Assembly (NCBI GenBank): GCA_015143295.1
Contig: CM026565.1
Location: forward strand, 11,840,041 to 11,904,040
Origin: Tetracentron sinense
Taxonomy: Eukaryota; Streptophyta; Magnoliopsida; Trochodendrales; Trochodendraceae
Reading direction: 5' to 3'
Length of the DNA: 64,000 bases
Shown here: positions 23,008 to 34,178 of the stretch, in pieces
How positions within the stretch are numbered: position 1 is the stretch's first letter
Layout of the letters: each line of letters starts with the position of its first letter
Position numbers and translations under genes: made by a program
The notes under the pieces: model-generated
What the model was told of the DNA's origin: nothing
The model's input: only the letters and a program-made list of their open reading frames with translations
The model's database searches: none

Positions 23008-23019
23008 GCTCTGATACCA
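23008..23019 (-). other. Primer binding site of chromovirus C
   Basis: The minus strand reads TGGTATCAGAGC, an exact initiator-Met tRNA primer site, five bases from the LTR edge at 23025. Confidence 0.92.
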
Positions 23020-23024
23020 CTTCT

Positions 23025-24755
23025 TGTCGCGACCCGAAACCCACCCTAGGAGTTAGAGTGAATCTTGGACGACTAATCATGACTTACATGACTTGCATGA
23101 TAAACCATCCTGCAAAAACCCACAAGGCATATACAATAGAGGACATGATTAGCGGAAACATCACTAACATGGTACAGCAGAAGACTAACAACCTCTATGT
23201 ATATATAAATATATGATTTAAGTTTAATACAAAAAGGAATCGCCAAAAGAAAGTGCGGACATGCCCGCCAAAATACATGGATATCTCTCTCTCAACTCAC
23301 CCACAACTATGCACTCAGAATCTCCTACCACCTAATAGTAACCCTTGGCCAGAGGTTCCTCCAGAGGTTCTTCGACGTACTCCTCCACCCAAGGGCTCAG
23401 AGCACAGACATCAAATGGAGTGGTATCTCCCTCAGTACCTGCCAACATAAGAAGTACGGCTGAGCATGGAATTCTCAACGGGTACCAAGTACTAACCAAC
23501 AGTCATAGCAACACCATAGTAGTATAGGAAGCAGGAAGCAGTTCACTTATATGAAGCAGGAACAATTAACATCATGAAAAGGAAATAAAGCAATTTATAA
23601 TCATGCTTACATTTCATAAAAATCGATAAAACCCTTGAAAACATCGTGCACTTGACTTAACTGAAATTACCCTTTTCGTGATTTAAAACTTGTCTATCGT
23701 GTCATGCGTGTCATGCCATGCGTGTCATGCTTGTATCATGCTTGGTTGCTCGAAAAATAAACTACTTGTGAGGGAAGGGAGACCCTTCTTCCTAAATGCC
23801 CATGTCATGTCATGCTTGCTTGGAAAGTAAACTACTTGTGAGGGAAGGGAGACCCTTCTTCCCTAATGCCCATGATAGTCTTGTCTTGCCAAAGCGAAGT
23901 GAAACATATCATAGGATATGTCCCACCTCTAAGTCTCGTTCTTAAAAATACCGATAAAACATGTCATGCATGCCGTACTCGTGGGACCGTGTACAATTTA
24001 GTATGACAATTGTATAGAGAACATTTCAATTGATCAATAATTAAATCAAACCAATAAGCATTTAATCTATCAAGAAGTTCACACATACATTTTCTAAAAT
24101 AAAGCAGTCATCTTCTTCAATGAGGCATTTCATCAAACACTTGGCTGCATGCGATCGATCGCCACACATTATTTGCGATCGAATCGCAGGTCCTTGCGAT
24201 CGATCGCACCTGGATGCGATCTATTCGCATATGAACCCGAACCTTTCTGGTCTGATTTCCCCCTGCATGCGATCGATCGTACACTCTTGCGATCGATCGC
24301 AGATCCCTACGATCTATCGCACCTGGGGATCCATCTATCGATTAGACCCCGAGAGTTTGGGACCCATTTCGCTGCATGCGATCGATCGAGCAACCCCTTC
24401 GATTTTGTTGTTTTTCTCCTATTTTCCACACTTTGGTAATTTGGCCATAACTTTCAACTCGTTTGTTCGGATTTTGACGATGTAACTTGCGTTGGATTCG
24501 TCTTTCGACGGGGACATTCTGAAATTTCAAAATTTATAACTTCTACTTTATTTATTGACTAAATTACCCCTGAAGTCGGAGATAGTAACGGGTTTAGTAA
24601 CTGGGTTTTCGATATATTGACTCGGAAGTACTAGCTGTGTAAAACATTTAGAGGTGATTCAAAATTTCTCATTGCATTAGGAAAGGAAGATTACAAAGGG
24701 CTTCATGCCTTGGCCACAGATCCCAATTACATGGAAAAAAGGAGGGGGCTCTACA
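23025..24755 (-). repeat. 5' LTR of chromovirus C (1731 bp, internal deletion)
   Basis: Begins TGTCGCGACCCG and ends GGGGGCTCTACA. It matches 15659-17922 closely but lacks a 531-bp segment; the deletion joins 'catcaaacacttgg' directly to the first palindrome unit at 24150. The lost segment is where the core promoter/leader of the LTR should lie, so this 5' LTR probably cannot drive transcription. The palindrome array persists at 24150-24392, with several units damaged. Confidence 0.9.
24150..24392 (-). promoter_or_regulatory. Palindrome array in the 5' LTR of chromovirus C
   Basis: Same TGCGATCGATCGCA-type array as at 17299-17559, with about nine units, several carrying 1-bp insertions or losses. 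Confidence 0.75.
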
Positions 24756-26785
24756 GGATTCGGTAACTGGGAGGAGACCAGAATGACCCGCCTAATTCTA
24801 GGTCTCAATCTTGGAAAAGGAGAAAATTGAGGAAGAGGCAAAAAGTCATACCTAACCTCACCGAAACGGTTAGATACACAAGGGTCATCAAACTTCTAAA
24901 ACGAGTTTACTGGTGAGAAAAGGAAGACCTGAAGGGCTTCACTATAGCCGGCGTGCCTGTCTAGCCTAGGGTGTGTGTGCTATAGTGATATATATTGTCC
25001 TAGGGCTATGTATCTGGGTATACTTGTAATCTCTCTTTTTAAATAGTGTTTATTTGCTTTGTATTGTTTTTCTGTTTTCGTTATTTTGAAAAAAAAATCC
25101 AAAAAAACATTGAAAAACCATACAAAAGCAAAAAAAGATTGTTTTCAGGATTGCCAGTTGTTTGACTTGCCTATGATCTGCATTCCTTGTGTGATCACTT
25201 TATTTCACTATCCGCGTCCAGGGTTGAACATGTGTTGCTGATTGAGGATAATCACATTCATAGTCTCTTGGTTAGGCTGGAAAATACATAGTATTTATCT
25301 TGAACAGGTAGAGACTTATTCCTGTGTGTATGCTTTACAAAATTGCACATTGCACTCTGACTGATCTGTTGGGTCTATTTCCAATCTGTAGGTGTTTGAC
25401 TGATCCCTAAGTGTGACCTTGGATGACCAATCTAGAATGACCACATTTTTTTAGTCATCCACTTTTTGTGAAGCCTCCATGAGCTTAAAGTGTTACGATA
25501 AAAAAGGGCTACTTACTAGTTAGTGTGAAAGTCACATTGAAGCAACACAGGATGAAAATGGCTACTACAGCGGTGGAGCAGTATGGATCTAATCGGTCGT
25601 ACTAGAGTGAACAGTCTCTGCTGCTAATAGGCGGGGGACTACCTACCTAGTAGTGTGAATATGCCAAGCATTGCTGAAAAGATCTGATCAGATAAAGATC
25701 ATCAAAAGAAATAATGCTTACATAGTTTGAGTGTATTTGACCAAAAATAAAAGCAACAAATAATGGTCCGATTAAAAATGGATAAAGGAGCACTTAAAAT
25801 GTAAAAACTCATAGATCTGGCTCTAACTAGGTTTGATTCTGGAGGTATATCTTGGAGTCCCCTTAGTGGTAATGTAGACCTGGAAAGGGGAAAGAACTCT
25901 TGATCTGTATCTTGTCAGACACGCCACTACACACAATGCTTCACTTTTGAACTGTTCACTAAATGTGTCTAAGTGAACTGGCTGGCTTTAGCATTCGGGA
26001 GATTTAGTTATAAAGTGATCCTCAGTCGGACTAAGCTAATCATGTCTCATTGGATTGAATTTTAAATTACTAACTATTTGGAAGCTGTTCGATGCATGTT
26101 GTGCGGGCGCATGATTAATTTTTTATTGTGGTTTTCCTTTTTATTTGGTCCTAGGACCTTTCTAACATAGTGCCCTGTTTGTGGTATCCTTGATCTTAGG
26201 GGCGAGATCAAGGTGGAGTTGGTGAGGGAGAGTTGTTGTGATAACTGTTCAAGGGTATTAGCTATGCTTTATATTTCTATCTTCGATTCCTCACGCTCTT
26301 TATGCCCTTCATTGTTTGCATTAATGTTGTACCGTGGTTGCCTAATATTTCACCATTTGCTAAATTGTATATTTTTCTTTAGGACTATTGACCATCCTGT
26401 TACCTTTGGCAATTGTGCCGATAGAAAGGGGGAGAGTGGGGTTTATTTCCCCAGTTCAGCTACATCCTTGCGTCACGTGGTACTTATTTTCATTTCCACA
26501 CATTTCTTCACTGGGTGTTAGTTTAATGCATGTGTCGGTGCAGGGCTGTAGCAGATAGACTTTACGTTGACAAGAGCTTAGTGTCTTAATTAATTTAAGA
26601 TGATTGTTCAATTGATGTAATGTAAATGCTTGGAGAGTGTTGGGAGAGGGTTGGAGTCATGTAATGTCCTCATTCACCGATTTTCATGTGTGTGGGTGAG
26701 TTCTTTGTGTCACAGTCATTTACCTTAGTTGTGTTTTGCCCCGGAAGTCCAAAGTGGTGGGGAAGACAATGATTGTAAAGATTCC
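24756..26785 (+). mobile_element. Copia-1 gag tail joined to post-pol non-coding region; pol absent
   Basis: After chromovirus C, copia-1 resumes with the basic end of gag (translation shows 'WKRRKLRKRQK' and 'EKEDLKGF', matching 'RKDDLKCF' of copia-3 just before its protease). From about 24960 it passes directly into sequence resembling the region after pol in copia-3: the AAAAATCCAAAAA-rich stretch (25085 versus 60050), 'gcactctgactgat' (25353 versus 60304) and 'agtgtgaaagtcac' (25522 versus 60600). Protease, integrase, RT and RNase H are all missing. No third ORF is recognisable. Confidence 0.75.
26424..26441 (+). other. Putative polypurine tract of copia-1
   Basis: GAAAGGGGGAGAGTGGGG lies 345 bp upstream of the 3' LTR. 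Sirevirus elements are known for several polypurine-like tracts before the 3' LTR; a related 'gagggggagaaatgg' occurs in copia-3 at 61094. Confidence 0.5.
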
Positions 26786-27016
26786 TGTTTTTGTTATACG
26801 CTTTCCGGTGTCTAAAACCACACACTCCCACAAAACCCCTCGACCCAACCACCTTTTTCTACCTCAAGTGAGCTCTAGGTGTATCTAAGGGCTGGGCTGT
26901 ATTGTGTCATTGCCGATTAATTAGTTCCACACACACAAGGTGAGTTTGAAGGGACCGTGGAAGACTCGGTCTTTGATCACTTTCCATGGAATAGGAACGG
27001 GTAATGGCATAGATAC
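26786..27016 (+). repeat. 3' LTR of copia-1, part 1
   Basis: Starts TGTTTTTGTTATACGC and follows the copia-1 5' LTR (12365-12595) through 'ttgaagg(g)accg...gaagactc' and 'cctagatac'. It is cut at 27017 by a gypsy LTR. Its remainder is at 45602-46135; about 0.65 kb of the LTR in between is missing. Confidence 0.65.
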
Positions 27017-27550
27017 TGTCACGACCAAAACATCCCCATAGGAGAGTTAATAATGGACTTAATTTAGGTGTGATGATAAATTCGTATCCCTGCCGAACCC
27101 TACCTGTAATTAACACGGATACGTACAAAAAAAAAACCTGAAATCGAGCAAGAAAGCTAAATATAAATGCGGGACGCGTAGCCCTTAAATTTCCTTTTTT
27201 AAATCGCATCCACCAAAAGATCCAGCCGACGGACAGGCAACATTAACATAAATTACAAACAGGCCTAAGTCTAAGGTGGACAGGCCCACCTATCAAATAT
27301 CAAACTACATAAGACCCAACAATCTCGAGAATATAGTCACCCCACGTGGGCCAATGGTACATGGTATGTCTCGAGCTGATGTACACTCATGGAAATCGGG
27401 AATAAATGATAACAATCCCAGAAATTTATAACCAAATCATATAAAAACAAATTACGCAATCTGAATAGCAATGCGCTAGATTAGTAAAAGAATACATGAT
27501 GACTAAAAACAAACCCATTTGTGTGCTATTCCGAAAAACAACTATATAAT
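27017..27550 (-). repeat. Gypsy LTR fragment G
   Basis: Starts TGTCACGACCAAAACATCCCC right after copia-1 LTR sequence and shares 'aagtctaaggtggacaggcccacc' (27269-27292) with LTR H. No GGTGCTACA end is found; it grades into the CACTA element near 27550. No coding sequence. Confidence 0.6.
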
Positions 27551-28484
27551 TAACCCACAACTACCTTACTCTATTAGAAAATTACCCTAGTTTGATCCTT
27601 GTAATAGAAGACTTGCAATCTAACAACATATATCAAAATAAGAAATTCTCTTAAAGTTTTAAGAATTGAAGCATCAATTAAAACAAAATTTAATAATCAT
27701 ATTCAATTAATCATTTCAGTCAATGATGGTTACATTCAAAATAATATAATCTTTAGGCTTATAATCTGTCCTACATTAATCTTCATCGTCTTCTGCTACA
27801 TCATCAACTAAAGTTGATGTTAAAGCATCCGTTTTCATTCTTGCTTCAAAGACCAAGGGATCTTCATAAGCATCCGCATCTCGATTCAATTTCTTTGGAG
27901 CATCTAAGACAACATACCAATTATCCCTAGTTTGATCCTTGCAATAGAAGACTTGCATGGCTTGAGCTGCAAGACAAAATGGCTCATCGTCTTCAAATGA
28001 ATTGCTTTTGAATTTTCCCAAATTAACAAATACCAAATTCGTTTCTGGATCAACATAACATCCATTTGTTTTATCTTCTATACGCACCCAATCACAAAAG
28101 AATACCATTTCTTTGAAGTCATAGTAATCCAATTCAAGTATTTGTTTAACAATGCCATAATAGGTGACTTCTTCTTCGACAAGATTCTTATCCTTGACAC
28201 TTGCCCTGAAACTAGTTATAGCCTTCATAAAGACCCCACTATTCTGTGTCGTCATGCTCATTTCTGAATCCAGTGTACAAAAAACATATCCATTTACTGC
28301 ATACGCACTATATGACATAGCGTCAAAATTTGGACCATCAGCAAGCCTCTTCAGGATAGACATATCTTCTTTTTCTAGCTGTTGTCTTAACCAAGGAATG
28401 TAATTCATCGCCTTTTTTAGTGGTTGATTTCCCCTTCGATTTTTATCACCAGTTTTATGGCCTTGAAGATATGTCAGATACTTT

Positions 28485-28577
28485 CTGCGAAAGAAACGAG
28501 ATACGCCTTTAGATAAGTATAAACATAAATGGAATCAAAATAATAATTTATAATATTTGAATATCAATTTTGCTTAC
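28485..28577 (-). other. Intron of the CACTA transposase gene (93 nt)
   Basis: Minus strand GAGAA|GTAAGC ... TTTCGCAG|AAAGTATC. Splicing gives the continuous reading E-W-E-K-K-Y-L-T-Y-L-Q-G-H. Confidence 0.8.
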
Positions 28578-28862
28578 TTCTCCCACTCAGCATTTTCAGG
28601 AGATTGTTGTAGAACCCATCTACGCGCTTGTTGGAACAACAAATTTTGAAGACGATAGATCTTCCCCTTTTTATCGATAGGGTAGGCACATTCAAGATCA
28701 TCATCCATAAATGTACTTTGTCCTCGCTTATGGCTTCCTTCTCTACCCTCGGGTATGTACTCCATGCAATACCTCATTGATTCTTCCATGAGGTATTGCT
28801 CTGTAATACACCCTTCTGGAAAATTCTGATTAACAACATATCGTTTGTATGTTTTCATCATC

Positions 28863-28942
28863 CTGTACATATATCATCAATCAGATATCGATGCTAAACA
28901 TATTAATTAAAAAAAATTAATTAATTCAAACATTTCAATTAC
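28863..28942 (-). other. Intron of the CACTA transposase gene (80 nt)
   Basis: Minus strand TTTGAGAG|GTAATTG ... TGTACAG|GATGATG. Splicing gives Y-P-F-E-R-M-M-K-T-Y-K-R, matching the order seen in CACTA transposases. Confidence 0.8.
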
Positions 28943-31342
28943 CTCTCAAACGGATACATCCATCGATATCTAACAGGTCCACATATCTGCGCCTCCTCCG
29001 CCAAGTGAACAACAAGGTGTGTCATATAAACAAAAAATAAAGGCGGGAAATACTTTTCGAACACACATAGTGTTTCCACAATGTGTTTTCTCATGTTCGA
29101 AAACTCTATACGGTTAATAACCTTAGAACACAAGATATTGAAGAATATTGATAACTGTCAGATAGCAGCACGCAATGGCTTATGTTTCTTGAATGCATGC
29201 ATCAGCAACACTGGTAGTAGTTGTTGTATGAGGATGTGATAATCATGTGACTTCAGGCCCTTGAGTTGAAAATCTTGAAAACTCACATTATGCTTCCAAT
29301 TTGCACTATATCCAATTGGAACCTTCAACTCATGCAAGGTTTTACAAATTATTTCCTTTTCCAATCTGGTCAAGGAAAAAGGAGCTATGGGACAAGATAA
29401 CTTGCCGTTCTTTTCAATCAGCCATAAGTTTTTCTTTATCTTCATTGCCTTAAGGTCCTGACAGGCTTCAATACCATCCTTAGTCTTACCCTTTGTATCC
29501 ATAATCGTTGCAATTAGGTTCTCTGCAATATTTTTTTCTACGTGCATCACATCCAAATTATGACGAATAGGCAAATCTTGTACAGATTTACAATATATGT
29601 TAGTATACAAGCGATGTATAGCACATCACATTAATGTCATAAAATATCTTATAAATTACCTTCCAATACGCCAAGTCAAATAGGATCGATCTCTTTGACC
29701 ATGCACTGCTCTCCTCACCCTTGGATCTATTTCTCTTCTTTTCTGCTACCTTTCCGAACTTGGTCTCAATAGTTTCCATTTTGCATAATACTTCGGACCC
29801 ACTCAAACGGCGGGGATGCTTCCTATGTTCTTCCGTCCCATTAAATTGTGTTTTTTGTCTTCTGAAATGATGACTTGCATCTGCTAAGAATCTTCTGTGG
29901 CCCATATAAGCAAACTTCTTTCCATGTGCTAGCCACACTGAGTCTATCCCTTCACTACAAACAGGATAACCATACTTTCCTGCTGTCCTACAACGCGAAA
30001 GATGGCCATATGTTGGAAAATCATGTATAGCTCACAACAAAATTGCTTTCATATTCTTAGTATAGAAGTCATATGTTAACGTTCTAGTAGACCACAATTC
30101 AGTCAACTCTGCGATCAATGGCTGCAAATAGACATCAATGTCATGCCCTGGACCAGTTGGGCCAGGAATCAACAGTGTTAACATTGTAAATTCCTTACGC
30201 ATGCATAAAGATGGGGGAAGGTTGTACGGAACAATCATAACAGGCCAACAACTATAAGAGTTGCTTTTGTTTCCAAAAGGATTGAATCCATCCGTTGCAA
30301 GTCCTAACCGAACATTACGTGACTCGGCAGCAAAGTCACTCCACCTAATATTTATTGATTTCCAGCAAGAAGAATCTACCGGATGACGCATGTGGCTATC
30401 ATTTTCAACTGAGTTTGCATGCCATGTCATATTCTTTGCAATCCACGGGACACTATACATTCTTTGTAACCTCTGTGATAATGGAAAGTATCTTAACTTT
30501 TTCCACGGTAAACGTTTTGCTCTTGGCTTTGATTCGTTCACCGGTTTCCATCTGCTATCACCACACGTAGGACAACTATCCTTAGTTGCATGCTCTCTCC
30601 AATATAGAATGCAATCGTTACGACATACATGGATAATTTCGTACTCCATACGCAGAGACTTAATCAACTTCTTGGAAGTGTAGGTGCTATCTGGCAAAGT
30701 GTTCTCATCTGGTAGAATCTTTTTGATCATTTTCAACAACTCTGTGAAACTCTTATTAGACCACTGATGTCTAGCCTTCATGCTCAACAACTGAACTGTG
30801 ACCGATAATTTTGTATGCTCACCTCGACACAAGGGATATAGGGGTTGTATCGCATCCTCCATCAACGTCTTGTACTGAATATCCTCTTGTGAATCACCTG
30901 AAGCTTGACCGTCATTTTCATTATGCGCTTCATCCAAGCATACATCTAGGTTATTAGGACTAACATGTCCAAATGTGTCATTCAACATATCTGTCATTCT
31001 TGGAAACATATCTTCATCATGATTACTAGCTGACGTACTAGTAGCCCCAACATTGACATCACTTCTGGAAAATGGTTCTCCATGGTGGATGAAAAATGGT
31101 TCTCCATGGTGGATCCATCTCGTGTACGACTCATCTATACCATCACAAATTAAATGCTCTGAAATAACTTCTAGGGTTTTCTTCCCTTGTAGATTATGGC
31201 ATTTGACACAAGGACAACAATTCGAATCAACACCCCTACAATTTTGTTTCGCAAACGAAAGGAATGATGCAACACCTTTGAGGTATTCAGCAGACGCCCT
31301 CGGTGCTGTCATCCACTCCTTGCTTAGGGGTGTCGATGACAT

Positions 31343-32084
31343 CTTCTAGTTGGCTGAAAATGGCAATTAAATGGATAATTATATAAGAAATTCTAAGACA
31401 AAGAAACAAAGATCACTCCCATTTTGCACTGATTGAAATTTTATGTATATTACATAACAAGGTCATAAAATCTGTATTGCAATCTAATGATGGTAATGAA
31501 TTCTTAAGACTCTACCCATAGTTGAGAGTTGAATATGATACTTAGTTCTTCTAAATAAGAAATAGTATGCAGTGAGTCCCTTGCTGGAATATAGTTCCTC
31601 TGTCAACCATAACTCACGCTTAGTCGTTCTAATTACTACAAATCAAATCAAACTTCCAAATTACAAACCATCCCCTAAAAAACCTAATACGACCCTATTT
31701 TTAAATTAGTCTTATTAGGTAAGGGAAGTACCACCTCGAACTTGCACCCAAGCAAACTTTCCTATTTTTTTTTGGAAAAGACAACTGCCTTGTGGTGGTC
31801 TCACATCACATGTCCTTTGTCCTTTTCCCTTATAAAGGACGAATTTTCTTGGAGGGGAGTTTTGCTAGTACTCCCCTATTAAGTAATGTAAAAAATTGTG
31901 AATGCTTATAACTATAGGAATATAATTTGTACTTCCTACCCTTAGAGAATATATAAGATTACACAGATATGTCCAAATAATTATATAATTATTCCATAAA
32001 TTATATGTGAAATACAATTGATGCCTGAAGAAACATTGAAGCATAATGTAAAAAAAAGCTTCTTCTCATGTACAACAAACGACA
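31343..32084 (-). other. CACTA 5' region, non-coding
   Basis: Between the transposase start and the inner terminal-type repeat. I see no gene. It is AT-rich and probably holds the transposase promoter and leader, but no convincing TATA box in the right place can be singled out. Confidence 0.4.
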
Positions 32085-32203
32085 ACCGTGGTCATTACCG
32101 AATTTTTATACCACGGCTATGGGTCATCCTACATTTAACCATGGTTAAAATCCATTGTTTATTGCGACTCTTTTATGTTGTTTTTAACCCATTTTCACGT
32201 AAG
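32085..32203 (-). repeat. Inner copy of the CACTA terminal region
   Basis: Shares with 35420-35542 the order 'accgtgg...', 'atataccacgg', 'catttaaccatggttaaaatc', 'ttgttttttaac' and 'ttttcacgta'. The last bases are CACGTAAG instead of CACGTAGTG, so this terminus is damaged. It sits about 0.75 kb upstream of the transposase start and may be the original end of the transposase-bearing element. Confidence 0.7.
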
Positions 32204-33410
32204 TACTGGATCCCAATCAGATTTGGCTTTATAACTTGCAACTATAGGAAAAAACCAACCAAGAAAGGAAAAAACCATTTTGATTCATACCTCCAAACAA
32301 GAACTCAATTCATAATAACTCAAAAGATGCAAAACCAAATACCCATCAGTCATAGAAAACTGAATAATTGAAATAAGAAAATGAAACGATCACTGATTTC
32401 CATAATCGATCATCACTTAAGAAGACAAAAGGGAAAAGCATCAATGGTCAACCTTCTTCTCAAAACTTCCTTAATCTGAGTATTGGTATTCTTTCTCTAG
32501 GGAGTGTTTGTGGTGGCTTATAGAGCTCTAGAAAGTACCTAGTATTGGTGGAAATACGGTGGGTGGTTATGAGATAGCTACTAATGTCTACCTTTATATT
32601 GTCCTCATTCATGATTTGATAGTTTTTCTCATATGTTTTGGGATGACTCTATCTTGTACATATGCATTTGTTCGTAACTGCTAACTCAATATATAAGGAT
32701 GGGGTGGCAACTAACAATTCGGGCTTCTAGACACTAGTCTCAGGACTAGATTGAAACTGACTGAGACATATTGGTTATAAAGATAATGCTAGGTTCATAT
32801 TACTATGCAAAATCAATTATCTCATGCTATTCTTTAAAACGTTTATTAGTTCTTGAAAAATATAAACAAAGTATTTAACAAATGGTAACCATTTGGTAGA
32901 AATTTGAAACATGATTGGTCCAAACCACCATGGAATAGGCAATCAACTCACCCACCAAGAAAATCAAATAAGGAAGAGGGAATCTTCCACTGTTTGTAAA
33001 TTCCAGCGTTCCATATTGATAGGAAAACCAAAAGATAAAAAGAGGAAACATATTTTCTAGCGTTCCATATTGATAGAGAAACCAAAAAAAAAAACAGATT
33101 TAAAGAATTAGATGATCTGTGAAGTTAAGTTCAAAGAAAAGTTGATTTAAAGAGATGATTCAAATTCCAAAGATAAATTCAACTTTACAGCCTTTCAAAT
33201 TACAATAAAAAAAATGCTCTAAAGAGAACCAGATTGATATATAGCAGAAACCAAAAAGAATGCCCTAAGCAGAACCAGATTTTTTTTTATTACTAGAGAG
33301 CAAACATCGACAATTTAAATTTAAACAAAATAATGACGAGAAACCCCAATCAGATCTGGGAATTAACGCTATCATGAGCACAACAAACAAACAATTTGAT
33401 TAGTATGAAA
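32204..33410. other. Unassigned AT-rich segment between inner CACTA end and synaptotagmin fragment
   Basis: No ORF or RNA gene recognised. 'cagcgttccatattgatag' occurs twice (33002 and 33058), a short local duplication, and 'gaaccagatt' recurs at 33226 and 33269. It may be captured intron or flanking DNA, but nothing proves it. Confidence 0.35.
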
Positions 33411-33830
33411 CTAGATAAAATCTTTTCCATAGATACAAGTTCGCAACCTGATCTTTGATAAACTCATGGACGAACCTATACAGGCCAGGGATGGACATAC
33501 ATCTGCCCCTAAGAGCTTTAGTCCAAAGTCAACGTGCGGCTTCTCCATGAGAGAGACGAAAATTTTCGCAAAACATGGAAAGCTTGGAACCAACGGCTTC
33601 AGGGTAATACATGGTTCAGCAAAGACTTGCAAATCAACCACCTGAACGGTTGCTTTCAACCCAAATGCTTTAACAGCAACAATGACATTAGGATTTCCTG
33701 CCCATTTCAAGGATGGTTCCATAATCAGCTCCTTCTCATCAGTAACATAGACTTTCATACCTTGAAAAGTTGGTGGTAGGGACCCTAACGTCAGTGCTTC
33801 AAATTCAACAGACTCAATTTTATATTTTGG

Positions 33831-34178
33831 TGTGTGTGTGTGTGTTTGCGTGGGTGGTGTGAGTATTCCCTTGTCTTTGCCTTCAGTCATTGCCTTGTGG
33901 TATGATTGAGTTTACCAAAAAAACCAGAACAGTGTTTAGTCCCACATCGGGTACCTACCCGAGCATGTTGTCCCATATAAGTTCCTTGGCGCCTCAAACG
34001 GTTGGTACCGGTTTTGAGGAGCTCTAGGGTGAAGCTTACATGGGCTGCATGTGTGTGGTGTGTGTGTGAGTTTGCATGTGGTGTGTGTGTGTGTGTTTGC
34101 TTGGGTGGTGTGAGTATTCCCTTGTCTTTGCCTTCAGTCATTGCCTTGTGGTGTGATTGAGTTTACCAAAAAAAAAAA
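33831..34178 (+). mobile_element. Two-unit poly(A) retroposon with 11-bp target duplication
   Basis: Inserted in the synaptotagmin coding piece between flanking copies of TTATATTTTGG (33820-33830) and TTATATATTGG (34179-34189), one mismatch. It begins with a TG run and ends in A11. An approximately 90-bp segment ('gtgtttgc-tgggtggtgtga' through 'gattgagtttacca') occurs twice, first ending in A7 (33917-33923), then in A11. Between the units is 'GTCCCACATCG' (33939-33949), the upstream sequence element of plant snRNA genes, and TATAA (33976-33980). Target duplication plus A-tail indicate LINE-mediated insertion of a dimeric or read-through RNA. Confidence 0.75.
33939..33980 (+). promoter_or_regulatory. 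snRNA-type promoter: USE plus TATA
   Basis: GTCCCACATCG matches the plant USE consensus RTCCCACATCG exactly; TATAA follows after 26 bp, nearer the Pol III than the Pol II spacing known for plant snRNA genes. However, TTTT lies at 34012-34015, just past the expected start, which would stop Pol III early. The motif also occurs in non-snRNA plant repeats, so activity is unproven. Confidence 0.5.

Larger units (their letters stand above)
15659..24755 (-). mobile_element. Chromovirus C, full-length Ty3/gypsy element (inactive)
   Basis: Complete minus-strand element: 5' LTR 23025-24755, initiator-Met primer site 23008-23019, gag, protease, RT-RNase H, integrase, chromodomain, polypurine tract, 3' LTR 15659-17922. 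The gene order and C-terminal chromodomain make it a chromovirus; the long LTRs suggest the Tekay/Del clade (inference). It is inserted in gag of copia-1. Flanking 5-mers are GGAGG (left) and GGATT (right), so the target duplication is imperfect or lost. Its coding region has several stops and frameshifts and one apparent spliceosomal intron. Confidence 0.92.
27776..31342 (-). pseudogene. CACTA transposase (TNP2-like) with introns
   Basis: Cut-and-paste transposase gene read on the minus strand from the ATG at 31342. In order: a transposase-associated N-terminal domain with 'CPCVKCHN' (about 31200), the TNP2 domain ('CILYWREHATKDSCPTCGDS' near 30570, 'MTWHA', 'RLGLATDGFNPFG' near 30290, 'GPGHDIDVYLQPL' near 30140), 'HNLDVMHVEKNIAENLI' (29550), the DUF4218 segment 'MTHLVVHLAEEAQICGPV' (29010) and the DUF4216 segment (28130-27930). 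Two clean introns are visible at 28863-28942 and 28485-28577; another is likely between 29938 and 29600 but I could not fit its borders in frame. Much of the gene is open, so this may be a young or recently active copy. Called pseudogene because of the unresolved junctions. Confidence 0.82.

Noticed and set aside
15659..24755. A clean 5-bp target duplication for chromovirus C
   Set aside because: Flanks are GGAGG and GGATT; only three bases agree, so I do not claim a duplication.
26213..26521. 102-residue ORF after copia-1 as its third ORF
   Set aside because: It shows no similarity to the third ORFs of copia-2 or copia-3 and lacks an upstream palindrome/TATA block.
33411..33890. A 159-residue ORF starting 'MTEGKDKG' taken as a small synaptotagmin-like gene
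   Set aside because: The first ~20 residues come from the retroposon at 33831-34178; only the rest is synaptotagmin, and it is frameshifted and lacks the C2 domains.
33831..34178. TRIM or Cassandra-type element, because of the direct repeats
   Set aside because: No 5S-like sequence, no primer binding site and no 5-bp duplication; an A-tail and an 11-bp target duplication favour a LINE-mobilised retroposon.
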